Shown piece by piece: positions 20,003 to 31,422 of a DNA stretch of 64,000 nt (position 1 is its first letter; each line of letters begins with the position of its first letter). The stretch comes from Mycosphaerella arachidis (Eukaryota > Ascomycota > Dothideomycetes > Mycosphaerellales > Mycosphaerellaceae): assembly GCA_001297265.1 (NCBI GenBank), contig LIHB01000062.1, positions 62,001 to 126,000 on the forward strand, read 5' to 3'. The position numbers were made by a program, and so were the translations under genes. The notes beneath the pieces are model-generated. The model was given only the letters and a program-made list of their open reading frames with translations. It was not told the origin of the DNA and searched no databases.

Positions 20003-20370
20003 GGTGATTGTCGGTTCAGTGCGAGGGAATCAACAACAAGGATGAGCGAAACACATCACTTGGCAAAATTGTCTATCGATAATGACCGCATGAGCTTTCC
20101 GGGCTAGCTTCACTCCGGCTCGGCCCTGCATCCGTACGCGCACTGATCGTGCCCGTGACGTAACCGCTGCCAGCATTTGCACACGAACGTGTCTGCTTCT
20201 CCTCGACCAAAACCGAACGTCAAACACTCTCTATCTCCTTCACAGCGACCATCCTCGACCTACGGATCACATCGAGCTCGACAGAGAAGCATACCCGCAA
20301 CATCCACCAAGAGACTGAACCTCACAAACTACGAACGTTTCACCTGCGCGCAGCAGGTCGACCTACGAAC
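20003..20370. promoter_or_regulatory. Divergent promoter between DUS3 and BAP31 homologue
   Basis: 368 bp separate the two ATG codons, which point away from each other. It must hold both transcription starts. No TATA box stands out; the plus-strand side is rich in C and CT runs, which is common near fungal start sites. Confidence 0.6.
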
Positions 20371-21291
20371 ATGACCCTTTACTACAGTCTCGTGAGTACC
20401 GTACCCACAGCTCCAGAGCTCCTCAGGCTCCTCCCTCCCTCTGCCTTGTTTCCTCCTACGTCTTCGTTCTCGACACATCATCAGACACTCCCAGCAAGAC
20501 GCAAACATGTCCAGCCTCATCTACGCTCCGGTTCTGCCACACACTGCCACACCCAAGAACTCTCGACTGACAAACAATCCTAGGTCTTCGCACTTCTTGT
20601 GTTCGAGATGGTCGTCTTCATGTCGCTCATCGTCCCACTGCCCTTCAAGGTCAAGCGTGGACTCTTCACTTTCATATCCGAGAACCCGCTTATAGCCAAG
20701 TTACAATATGGGTTAAAGGTGGGTCAACCCCTAGAAAGAGACTTGGAACCGAGCTAAGCAGCAGCAGATCACGTTCATCTTCATCCTGATCCTCTTCATC
20801 GACAGCGTCAACCGCGTATACCGCGTCCAGGTTGAGCTGTCACAGGCCAAATTCCAAGGTGGAGCAGCTGGGTAAGCACAACACCTGCTCCTTCCTCCAC
20901 AAACATCACTAACACCCCCCACAGTGCCGTAGCCGGCGGTGAGCGTATGGAAGTCCAAGCCCGCAAATTCTACTCCCAGCGCAACATGTACCTCTGCGGC
21001 TTCACCCTCTTCCTCTCGCTGATCCTCAACCGCACCTACATCATGATCCTCGAAACGCTCCGCCTCGAAGAGGAGCTCAAGACATTCAAGGGCGAGAGCG
21101 GCAAGAAGGGCAGCTCAGGTCTCGGTGAGGCAGGTGAGGCAGGCGAGATCGGCCGTCTGAAGAAGGAGCTCGCTAAGCGTGACCGCGATATTGAGACACT
21201 GAAGAAGCAGAGCCAGGGCTTGAGCGATGAGTACAACCGTCTTGGTGATGAGGTTTCGGTGCAGGACAGTGTGCCAAAGAAGGACCGGTAA
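20371..21291 (+). CDS. BAP31/Yet-family ER membrane protein, 208 aa, four exons
   Basis: Exons are 20371..20391, 20584..20718, 20768..20871 and 20925..21291, with introns of 192, 49 and 53 bp; all junctions keep phase. The first exon encodes only MTLYYSL. Three membrane segments follow (VFALLVFEMVVFMSLIVPL, ITFIFILILFIDSV and the segment around YLCGFTLFLSLILN). The charged tail from about residue 120 is a coiled coil. The last four residues are KKDR, a di-lysine (KKXX) signal for return to the ER. This is the plan of mammalian BAP31 and yeast Yet1/Yet3, which help sort and retain membrane proteins in the ER. The lengths match the family. It converges with USO1, with 348 bp between the stops. 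Confidence 0.92.
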
Positions 21292-21639
21292 ATCTGTCAT
21301 TCACGACCAGAACTGCCAGGGATCCAACGAAAACGATGCAACGGCTGAGAGTGGGGAGTATGGTATAACGGAATGGTTGAGGAGGAATGGAATTGAATGT
21401 GTATGGTACAGAGACAATACGATGTGAGCATGACGATGCAGTGGAAAAGCGACAAGAGCAGTGAGTGACACAGGACTCACTGCCCTTAGGTAGTCTCTCG
21501 ATAGAAATAAGCCCTGATTGGATGCTATTCGGATCAGGCTCCGGTACAACGCGTCTCTGACCACGTCGACACGAGGAGGAAACCATGAAACAGAAGTCCT
21601 CTCTATACAAGCACACAAATCTATCTACCGCCCCTTCCC
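21292..21639. other. Convergent 3' region between BAP31 homologue and USO1
   Basis: 348 bp lie between two facing stop codons. It holds both 3' untranslated regions. No gene is seen. Confidence 0.65.
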
Positions 21640-24600
21640 CTATTCCTCGTCTTCATCCTCGTCTTCATCATCTTCCTCATCATCCTCCTCCTCATCCGTA
21701 ACCTCCCCACCCAACTCCTTGACCTTCTCCTTATACGCATCCCTCTTACTCTCAATATCCGCCATGAGCAGTAACATACTCTCCAATTCTTCTTTCGCAG
21801 AGGTTTCGCTCTGCTTCGCTTCCTTGAGATCTTTTTCCACTTTCGCCAGTCTCTCCTTGTCGTCCTCACTGGCAGCTGCATTCTCCGCCGCCTTAGCTTT
21901 CTCCTCTGCTGCTTTCGCTCTGTCGTCTGCGGCCTTGAGTCTATCAAGGGCAGCCTGAAGGTCTTCCTCTGCGGATTTTTGACCTTGCTTGGCTTCTTGC
22001 AGCTCGGTCTCGAGGGTGGTGAGGTTTCCTTTCTCGGCAGCGAGAGTTTCGTTGGCGGCTTTGGCTTCTTTTAGCTCCTTCTCAAGCTTCTCGAGTTTTT
22101 CTTGCTCGGCCTTGTCGGCTTTCCCACTACCTTTACTACCCTTGCCTGCGGGTCCGGCGTTCTTGCTAGCGGCTACGGCTTTCTCAACGGCTGCTTTCAG
22201 TTTCTCTTCGGCGGTCTTTTGGGCCTCCTTGGCTGTCTTGAGATCTGCTTCCAGTTTCTCCAGTTTCTCCTTATCGGCCTTGCTGGGTTTTGCGTCCTTG
22301 TTGGCTTTTTCTGCCGTCTTTGCTTTCTCTTCGGCGGCCTTTGCCTTTTCCTCTGCAGTCTTCTGGGCCTCCTTCGCTGCTTTGAGGTCGGATTCGAGCT
22401 TCTCAAGCTTCTCCTTGTCAGCTTTGCTGGACTTGACATCCTTGGCATCCTTCTCAACAGACTTCAGCTTCTCTTCAGCGGCCTTGACTTTCTTCTCAGC
22501 GGCCTCGACTGCTTCCTGCGCTGACTTGGCTTTGTTCTCTGCGGCTTTTGCTTTTTGTTCAGCAGTCGAAGTGGCCTTCTTCGCTGCTTCAAGCTCCTTC
22601 TCGAGATCGGCAAAGCCAGCGCGCTCGGTCTTCAGTTCGTCCTCCTTGCCAGCCACGTCATCCTTCAAGTCCCTCATTTGAGACTTGAGCTTCTCCACTT
22701 CTTCGTTGCTTGCATCGAGCGCAGTCTTTGTCTCTTCGAGCTTAGTCTCGGCTGTAGTGGCTCTCGCTGTGGCCACTTCGAGGTTTCGTTGAGCTGCACT
22801 ATGCTGAGCTTGCAGGTCTTCGAGTTGCTTGCTAATGTCACGCTCGCGCTTGATGAGATCATTGTGCTTGCTTGTAATGCCCTCGAGTTGCTGCCGAGCG
22901 TTGTTGTGGTTACTCTGCTCTGTGCGATGGGCATTCCCGAGCTCCGCGATCTTGCGCTCAAGTTCCTGCACTTTCTGAGCCGCCGCAGCCTCCCTTTCAC
23001 GCAGCTTCACCTGAGCTTCGTGCTCAGCATCTCGTCGAGCAATGGTCAAAGCATGCTTGTGTCTTGCCTCGAGGGTCTGCTTCTGCTGCTCGTGGTCTCT
23101 CTGCAACTTCTGAACTTCGTTCTCATGTCCTTGCTGCATAGCCTGATTGATCTTTTGTAACCTGGCCACCTCAGCCGTTGCGGTCTGCACCTCTTTCGCA
23201 ACAGTCATGCGGTCTTGTTCGGCTTTTTGACTTGCCTCCAGAGCTTCCTGTTGAGCTTGAGCAAGTGCATCCCTTGCGGCTTGGATCTGTTGGCGCAAAT
23301 CGTCGAGTACATCACGATCTACGCCAGCTTCTGCGGCAGAAGCTGGCAACACCTCGACACCGGGGTCTTTGTCCACAGCTCTCCTCAAGCGCGAGTACTC
23401 GACGGTGAACAGGTCAACGTATACTCGACTGAGCAGGGTCTCGCTGGCGTCATCGCTTTCCGCGTCCAGGTCAAAGTCACGTACAACAGGCTGGCGCCGA
23501 AACTGCAAAAGCGCGTCCAGATACTTCGTCCGGCCGAGCTTCTGCTGAAGTAAGGGTGCCAATGTACGCCGAGGTATAGGAGAGTCCTTGGTGCTAAACT
23601 CATAGACTGTACCCAGCAACGTTGCTGCAAGACCTGTGACGACAGGATCACTCGGAGTCTTGACCAGGGCCACCAGGGCGTTAAGCAGGCTAGATCCTTC
23701 TGCTAATAGGTTGTCAACGCCAGGCGCAAAGTCCCAGAGCAAGGTCGTCAGCAGGCTGGCATACGCAGATGCAGCCCGCTCATCGATAGGTGTTTGCAGT
23801 GACGCTTGAAGGTGGGAACCAAGAGATTGTATGGCGGTGATGACATCTTCACCCTCGCTTTCATTTCCTTCTTTTACTGCAGTCAATGCCGTCTTGGCCC
23901 CGAGACTGTCGGCAACAAGATCTTGGACGATCCATGAAGCATACACTACACTATTCACGTCGCTCTCGGACGGGTGCAGGAGTGCCATGAGGACGTTCGC
24001 TGCTTCTTCGTGCTGGGCATGACCAGCAGTTGCGCGTTGCAAGAAATGTACCTTTATTCTGTCGTGGTTGGTGAGATATGCTTGTACAAGGGCACAAGAA
24101 GCTGCTCGAAGACAAACATCTGCCTGCGGATCATTGAGCGCTAATTCCAGGAGGCCTTCGATGATATATGACCTTTTGCTTTCCGTGCTGGCTCTCGCGC
24201 TACCTCTGTTGCCAAAGCCGCTTTTCGGACGTGTGCCATTGGTCTGTTGCTGCTTCTGAGCTTGTTCAGCGTTGTACTCCGCGTCCGCAGGCGTGATGAC
24301 TTGCAATGCTGCAAATTGTTCTTGCAGAGGCGGATTTGACTCGATCAATGCGGCAGCACATCTCAATGCCGACGTTCGGATGCCCGGCGGGAGAGCTGCT
24401 GAAAAGCTCAGGTCGATCAGGATCTGCGCTGTGCCAGCTCTGAAGAAGGCAGCCTGGTTTCCTGGAGTGCTCGATTCACCCGGTGCCAGGAAGAATCTGA
24501 GCAGGTGCAGTAGTCCAACAGTCGATCGCTCTCTGTTTTGTGCAATGAAACCGGCCTCTCCCGACTGCGGAGGGAAAGCCTGTGTCAGGAGCTGCACGAG

Positions 24601-25456
24601 CTGGCCTACACATCCCGATTCTCGGAACATGGTCTGGTTGCTGCCCGAGCCTCGAATGAGATTGGCAAGCAGGCTAAGGCAGTCTTGTGCTGTTATGCCC
24701 GCTTCTGCTAGTCCACCTTCCAGCTGTATCAACGAGAAGACCTTTCCAAACACATCCTCAAATGCGACGATTTTCCTCAACTCCTCGTTCGCTCCACTGG
24801 TCAAATCGACCAGCAGCAATAAGCCAGCATTGCGTACAGCGTCTCTTCCATCGTCCAGCACTCCCACCAACCGTGATATACCTAGGGGTGCCGATAGTAT
24901 GCATTCCTGTAATCGGTCGGGTCGGGCCGCGCAAATGGCAGACAGAATGTCGAGGGAGTGTTTTCGCGAGTAGTAGTCGGCGGTGGGACTGGTCGGGTCA
25001 AGCAGAGACAGCAGGAGGATTATGTTGTCTTGGCGCTGGCATTAGCTTAGCTCGTGCCTCGATTTCGTGCCTATCATGTGCTAATGTACATACCATGGCG
25101 AACTCGTCGGCCAGGAAGAAGGCAATCTCATCACCAGCCTCGGGCGAGTTGCTGTCCGGATTGAACAGCATCAACAAGGTCTCCAGCACCAATCTGATGG
25201 TGTCGACATCGCCTCCTTCCGGCCCTTCGCGCTCCTGGCCTTTGGTCGAACCAGCTTCGCCGAGTCCATCTCTCCTCAGTGTTGCGATCAGCTCTCGCAA
25301 TGAGCCGCTTGCCACTGAGGCAGGATACTGCTTGGCGAAGCTTCGCAGACCCTGTATCGCCGCTCGCCGGTCCTCTAGCAGTGTAGCAGATTCCAGGCGA
25401 CCACACAACGTGTCTATCGTCGCAGTCGCGGTCTGCAGTGGTGGTGTCTTGAGCAT
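21640..25456 (-). CDS. USO1: Vesicle tethering protein Uso1/p115, 1252 aa
   Basis: Exon 1 is 25456..25094 and exon 2 is 25035..21640, across a 58-bp intron (GTATGT...GCCAG). The junction reads DEFAMRQDNIILLLSLLD, the expected family sequence. The start region TATATIDTLCGRL and LLEDRRAAIQGLRSFAK is diagnostic. Residues 1 to about 640 form the armadillo-like globular head. From about 640 to 1220 there is an almost uninterrupted coiled coil rich in Ala, Lys and Glu. The last 25 residues are an acidic tail. Uso1 is a homodimeric tether that captures ER-derived COPII vesicles at the Golgi, working with Rab1/Ypt1 and SNAREs. Lengths of the head, stalk and tail match fungal orthologues, although the stalk is shorter than in budding yeast. 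It shares its upstream region with RAT1. Confidence 0.93.
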
Positions 25457-26003
25457 CGTTCGTGTCCGCTGCCCGGAGGCAGGTTGGTCGTTATCTCATG
25501 CCCAGCGTGATCCGAATGGTCGCAATGTATTGACGCGTGGTTACGATTCCAGTGAGCGTCGAAAGAGCCAAGAGCAATGGTTCAGCACGCCGTGGATTGG
25601 TGTTCATCACAATTTCATGCATGTTGTCCTTTAATGCTGGAGCTTCGCAGATCTCAGGGTTCCTGCCCTTTCTATTCTCGGCTAGAACTAACTTAGTCCG
25701 CTTGCGGGGGTCTGTCGCCGCTCGCGATAGAACCTACAGCTTGCAATCTCGATTCTTTGCGCCTTGCCTTGTTGCCTTTCCAACACCACCACGCGCCGGC
25801 AGCAAGTCAACTCCTCTGTCAGGCTGGAACGAGCCTCGCGACCGCCATAACTATCATACTGCGTCGCTGTCACGGGGATCGCGATAAGTGCTATTGCAGG
25901 CGACTTGACAAACGACAGCACGCGACGCCCCTACGAGTCCTTTCTCCATTCGACGACATTGTTCACCTGACACAGCCATCACCACCTTCGATTCCCGCCC
26001 AGC
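25457..26003. promoter_or_regulatory. Divergent promoter between USO1 and RAT1
   Basis: 547 bp lie between the two start codons. Both genes are constitutive housekeeping genes, so a shared nucleosome-free promoter is likely. Small frames occur on both strands but none has support. Confidence 0.6.
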
Positions 26004-29000
26004 ATGGGTGTTCCGGCGCTGTTCCGATGGCTCAGCAAGAAGTACCCCAAGATCATCTCGCCCGTGATTGAGGAGCAGCCGCAAGAGATTGAGAACCCGG
26101 ATGGCACGACCACCAAGATCCCCATCGATGCGCGGGGCCCGAACCCAAACAGTGAGGAGTTCGATAACTTGTATCTGGATATGAACGGTATCGTGCATCC
26201 ATGTTCGCATCCCGAGGACCGGCCACCTCCGGCCAACGAGGAAGAGATGATGATAGCAATCTTCGAGTACACTGAGCGCGTTGTAAACATGGTGCGCCCG
26301 CGGAAACTGCTCATGATCGCCGTCGATGGAGTCGCGCCTCGTGCCAAGATGAACCAGCAGCGTAGTAGACGTTTCCGCAGTGCTCGGGAAGCCGCCGAGA
26401 AGGACGCTGAGGCCGCCGAGTTCCACAAGCGCATGATCGCCAATGGGGAGCGTAGTGCAGACGGCGATGGCGAAGACTCCAAACCTAAGAAGACTTGGGA
26501 TTCCAACTCCATCACACCCGGCACACCCTTCATGGACCTCTTGGCGGCTAGCCTGCGCTACTGGGTCAGCTATAAGCTCACCACCGACCCTGCGTGGGAG
26601 AAGATGAAGGTCATCATTTCCGATGCCACTGTCCCCGGTGAAGGTGAGCACAAGATCATGAACTTCGTCCGCTCTCAGCGCAGCTCGCCCGACCACGATC
26701 CAAACACAAGGTAAGCATAGCGTGTTCTGTCTCTTTGCTGCTTCAGCTTCAGCTCTCGCCGCGTGGGATGTGCTTGGTAAATGGACGTGCAGGAGGACTG
26801 TGCTAACAACTGCAGACACGTCATCTACGGTCTTGATGCCGATCTCATCATGTTGGGTCTTGCCACCCACGAGCCTCACTTCCGTGTCCTTCGAGAGGAT
26901 GTTTTCGCCAACGACACCAAGCCCGGGCACTGCCGGAAGTGCAATCAGCCCGGCCACATTGCTGCAAATTGTCAGGGAAAGCCGAAAGAGGAAGACGACA
27001 AAGTCGTGAAGCCACTGAAGCCTTTCATCTGGCTGCATGTCGGTATATTACGGGAGTATCTCGCCGTTGAAATGAGCGTCCCCAACCAAGGCTTCAAGTT
27101 CGACCTGGAGAGAGCTCTGGACGACTGGGTGTTCATGTGTTTCTTCGTCGGTAACGATTTCTTGCCACATCTTCCGTCACTTGACATCCGCGAGGACGGT
27201 ATCGACACACTGATCGCTATCTGGCGAGACAACTTGCCAGTCATGGGCGGCTATGTCACAAAGGATGGTCACGTCGATCTCGCGAGGGCACAGCTCATTC
27301 TGGAAGGTCTAGCCAAGCAGGAAGATGCCATCTTTAAGAGACGGCGAGAAGGAGAGGTCCGGGCTGCTGAAAAGCAGAAACAGCGCGAGCAGCGCGATCA
27401 GCGCAACAGTAACAAGCGAGCACGATGGTCGAACAACGGCGCTCCTACTGGCTTCGACGAGACCGTCATCAGGAGAGGCGCTCGTGGAGGCATCGTCAGA
27501 GGCGAAGCTGCACCGGATCCGAACGCTCTGACTCTCTTCAAGCCTGGACAGGCACAAACCATGAGTGATCCTCGCTTCCTCACCCACGCCGATGTCGTGG
27601 GCGGGAAGTCAAGCCAAGACAACAAGTCTGCTGCTGCCGCATTGAAGGAGCAGTTGATGGGCAGCAAGAAGCCAGCAGACAATCAGAAAGCGGAGCTCGA
27701 TGCTCTGTTCGCCGGGTCAAGTGGAGGTGAACCCGAGCCTGTGTTGGGCAAGCGACAGCGAGACATGATGGATGATGCTGCGGCAGACGATGCGAGCTCA
27801 GATCCATCTACTCCTGGCCGCAACACACCCAACACAGAGATCGCAGACCCTTTGAGCAAAGGCAGCTCCGGTGCGCTCGGTGGCAATTCGAAAGACGACG
27901 AAAATGGCATGCCAGAGGACACGGTGAAGCTATGGGAAGACGGCTATCAAGGCCGGTACTACGAGCAGAAGTTCCATGTCTCACCCGAGGACATCGAGTT
28001 CCGCCACAAAGTGGCACGCAGCTACGTCGAGGGTCTTTGTTGGGTGCTACTGTACTACTTCCAAGGCTGCCCGTCGTGGACTTGGTACTACCCATACCAC
28101 TATGCACCATTCGCTGCGGACTTTGTAGACATGGGGAAGCAGGTCGTGAACTTTGAGAAGGGCAAGCCGTTCCATCCCTACGAGCAGTTGATGGGTGTCA
28201 TGCCGGCGGCCTCGAACCACGTGCTGCCAAAGCCATTCCACCCACTCATGACAGACGACGACAGTCCAATCAAGGAGTTCTATCCTCTGGAGTTTGAGGT
28301 CGACCTGAACGGAAAGAAGTTTGCATGGCAAGGTGTCGCGCTCCTACCGTTCATCGATGAAAAGAAATTGCTCGACGCTATGGCTACCAAATACCCAATG
28401 CTGACTGACGACGAAAAGCGGCGAAACGGCTTCGGCGAGGAGGCATTGATCTTCAGCACCAAACACCCGCTATACAACGATGTGGTTGCCAACTTCTATG
28501 GCAAGAAAGCCGGAGCACCGAAGTTCAAGATGAACGCGAAAGTGTCCGAAGGTCTCTCTGGCAAGGTCACGAAGAACGATGACTACATCCCTAACTCTGA
28601 GCTCACCTTCCCTCTCGAAAGCGGCGATCAGGACGAATACACCAGCCTGGACACAGACGAGAGCGTAAAGGTACACTTCCACATGCCCGTGATCAACGGC
28701 ATACACAAATCCATGCTCCTACCCGGCATCAAGTTCAACGAACCAGTCCTCGACTACAACGACGTCCAGATGACCCGCAGCCGAGCAGAAAAGAGTGGTC
28801 GCAGCTTCGGCGGGGTGCAACTCTCACAGGGCGGCGACAGATCCGACGGCCATCGCATGAACTTCGCAGCACGAGACGATCCGAGAGGCGGCAATGATCG
28901 CAACAATGGCCATGGTCAGAGCTATGGAAATGGCTACGGCGCGAACGGCGGTTACGGTCGAGGCGACGCATACTCTAGCAGAGCATCCGAGGATTTCAAT

Positions 29001-29342
29001 AACCTTCCACCGCAACTTGCTGCGCAGGCTGCTCAGCATGGATATGGACCGCCGGGTGGTGGACAGCAGGGAGGATATCCGCCTCCTAGAGCTTATCCGC
29101 CGCCGATGCCGCAGCAGGGGTACTATGATCGGCATCGAGTTCCGCCTCCACCACAGCATAATGGAGGATATGGCGGACGAGGTGGTTATGGTGGACCCTA
29201 TGGCGGTGGGGGAGGATATGGTGGTGGGAGAGGAGGCGGATATGGAGGTGGTGGCGACAACTATCGAGGCGGAGGCTACAATAGTGGCGGATACGGTGGT
29301 GGCTCCAACGGCTACGGTCGTGAAGGAGGTCGACGCTATTAG
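26004..29342 (+). CDS. RAT1: 5'-3' exoribonuclease Rat1/Xrn2, 1077 aa
   Basis: Exons are 26004..26710 and 26816..29342, with a 105-bp intron (GTAAGC...GCTAAC...CTGCAG) that restores NTRHVIYGLDADLIML. The protein starts MGVPALFRWLSKKYP, the invariant XRN N-terminus. Conserved catalytic-domain blocks include YLDMNGIVHPC, PGEGEHKIM, GLDADLIMLGL and FVGNDFLPHLP, whose acidic residues bind metal. A CCHC zinc knuckle (CRKCNQPGHIAANC) lies near residue 270, as expected for the Xrn2/Rat1 branch and not for cytoplasmic Xrn1. The C-terminal 150 residues are a Gly/Tyr/Arg-rich low-complexity tail. Rat1 degrades uncapped nuclear RNA, processes rRNA and snoRNA ends and drives transcription termination with Rai1. 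The length is typical. Confidence 0.95.
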
Positions 29343-29564
29343 TTGCGTAAAGGCGCTTGTATGAATAGGAGACTTCGCTGAAATGATCATGCGCTCGCCT
29401 CGCGAATCGCGCTTCATCGCGGTTTCTTCTACATCTCGTTGTGGTCACTTCATCACGAGCAACATTGAACGGTCGTCATCATCCATATCACGCAGCTGTA
29501 AAAGTCTCGAATCTGCACTATGACGGGTATACCTTTCATCTATCGCTGTCGCTATCGCTGCTCT
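29343..29564. other. Convergent 3' region between RAT1 and MFS transporter
   Basis: A short stretch between two facing stop codons. Nothing else is seen. Confidence 0.6.
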
Positions 29565-31422
29565 CTAATCTTTAATCGTATCATAATGACTCTCCCTCCT
29601 AATCGCAGGCCCGTACTTGAAGAAGATGAACGGAATTGGCATCATTGCCACACATACAAAAGCCAGCAGTGATGTAGCCCAGCCGATACCGAGTACTTCG
29701 TACATTTGTACTAGGTTGGTATCATATTAGTCGAAATTCCGCAAAGGGGGGGGGGGGCCTCCGATTTGGTGACACGGCGAGTTGTTCAGATCTGTTTGAC
29801 GGAAGGACCTTACCTGTCCACAACGGAAAACATCCCCCTAGAACATATCGCAACAAGCCATTAGCGGCCATAGCGGAGGCACCGTTCAATGGACCGTAGA
29901 CGTCGATGGAGTACATGCTGCTGGAGAGGAAGAGAGCGAGATTCCCCCAGGCGAAGGGAATTCCCGCGAGGATGGGGGAGATCCAGTGCACATCGCTTCG
30001 AGCGGTCCAGGCGAACCAAAAGAGTCTATTGATATCATGTTAGCTTAGCCCTCAGCACTCCTCGCGACCCAAAAATTCTTATAGATGATGGGGGACGTAC
30101 CCAACCGGCATGCCCACAGCGCCCATCATTCCCGCATACAACCTATGCTCCGGCGCCACACCTCCCTTTCCCTTCTCCACCGCCTCTCGGTGCATCTTCT
30201 GATAGATGGACTTATCACAAACCACCGCCGTCCCAGCAGCAAGCAAAACCCCCACAAGGATTCCCAAAAAAGCCAGCCCCGTCTGCCACGTCCCAAACCC
30301 ATAAACTCTCCCAAACGTATACGGAAACGCCGGGAAGAAGGCGAACATGATACAGAAGGCGAAAGCATTATACACTGCTAGGAACAGCACAATCGGTTCG
30401 AAGATCAACATATGCAGCGGACGGATCAAGGTGGTGGTGAAGAGGGTCTTCCAGCAGGCTAGGCTGGTCATTTCAGGGCCTGGAGGGGGCGGGAGTTGAA
30501 GGCGCTTGGCGCGGCGTTGGAGGATTACTTTTTTGTACGTTTCGTGCATGGGGAGGCAGGTGAGCATGGCGCAGCCGGCGATGAGGATGTTGCACCAGAC
30601 GGTCCATTGCCAATTGCGGAATTGGGCGGCGAAGCCGCCGATTAGGGGGCCGACTGTTGGATGGCCACGTCAGTGTACGGGAGAGACGGGATCGTGGAGA
30701 TGGACTTACAGGCAGGGCCGAGAAACGGCATCATAATGAAGAGCGATGTTGAAGTAGCGCGGTCCTTCGCGTTGAAAAGGTCTACATTCGTTCCTGCTCC
30801 CACTGCCAAAACCGGTGCGCCGGCCATACCGGCCAGGAGACGACAGATGACTAGGCTTGCGAAATTTTGGGAGAGACCGGCGCCGACGAGGAAGAGGATG
30901 TAGACGGGTGCGGTGACTTTGTAGACGGAGGATCGTCCAAAGGTTCTGCATTGTGTGTAAGTCATGATGCCCAGACGAGTGTATGTAGTTGACTCACTCG
31001 CTCAGTGGTGCGCCAATCACAGGTCCAAGGCCGAGTCCGATGACATAGACTGTCAAGGGCACGATTGCAGCTGTGCGTGAGATGCCAAAGTAGGTCTGTA
31101 GATCTTGATTTGCGGGCGATATCAGGGAAGAGCCGGTTGTTACTGCGAACGCGAGAATGGCAGTGGGCCAAAAGTGACAGGCCTTCTTCAGGAACGTCCA
31201 GTTCTGTGGGTTGTCTGGATCGTCGGGACCATTCCAGTCTTGAGCTGTGACTGTCCTCGTGGCGGTTTTGTACTCCCTGTCGACCTCGGTGGTGACCTTT
31301 TCTAGGTCATCTCCAGTCCTCGATTGTGAGGCGCCGTCATGACTGCTTCCGACTTCGATCGCTTCCAGGATTGACTCGGCGTCTGCATCCTGGCTATGAG
31401 ACTTCTCAGCAGTCTTGGACAT
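29565..31422 (-). CDS. Major facilitator superfamily transporter, DHA1 type, 523 aa
   Basis: Five exons: 31422..30998, 30945..30710, 30653..30101, 30025..29814 and 29710..29565. The introns are 52, 56, 75 and 103 bp with good GT-AG ends, and the sum is exactly 524 codons. I chose the ATG at 31422 because it gives the usual hydrophilic N-terminus; the upstream frame lacks an ATG at its start. About 60-70 residues in is WNGPDDPDNPQNW, the signature before helix 1 in fungal drug:H+ antiporters. Twelve membrane segments are then visible. GLGPVIGAPLSE matches motif C of this group, and FLGPAFGPLIGG spans the exon 2-3 junction. Such carriers export small toxic compounds or secondary metabolites, or move polyamines; the substrate is not predictable here. 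No biosynthetic gene is adjacent. Confidence 0.9.
29746..29757. repeat. Poly-G tract, 12 bases, inside an intron
   Basis: Twelve consecutive G on the plus strand (C on the sense strand) lie inside the fourth intron of the MFS gene. The sense strand therefore has a pyrimidine-only C run well upstream of the acceptor. Confidence 0.95.

Noticed and set aside
21989..22681. Plus-strand frames of 140-230 codons opposite USO1, rich in Ser/Phe/Leu/Ala
   Set aside because: They are the complement of the Ala/Lys/Glu coiled-coil codons of USO1; composition is dictated by the real gene and they contain no motif.
25854..27038. 394-codon minus-strand frame opposite the RAT1 5' half
   Set aside because: It runs through the RAT1 intron and promoter without a motif, and RAT1 itself is unmistakable on the other strand.
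28824..29417. Long minus-strand frames opposite the RAT1 C-terminus
   Set aside because: They mirror the Gly/Tyr-rich repeat codons of RAT1 (GGN complement), giving Ser/Thr/Ile repeats. Not an independent gene.
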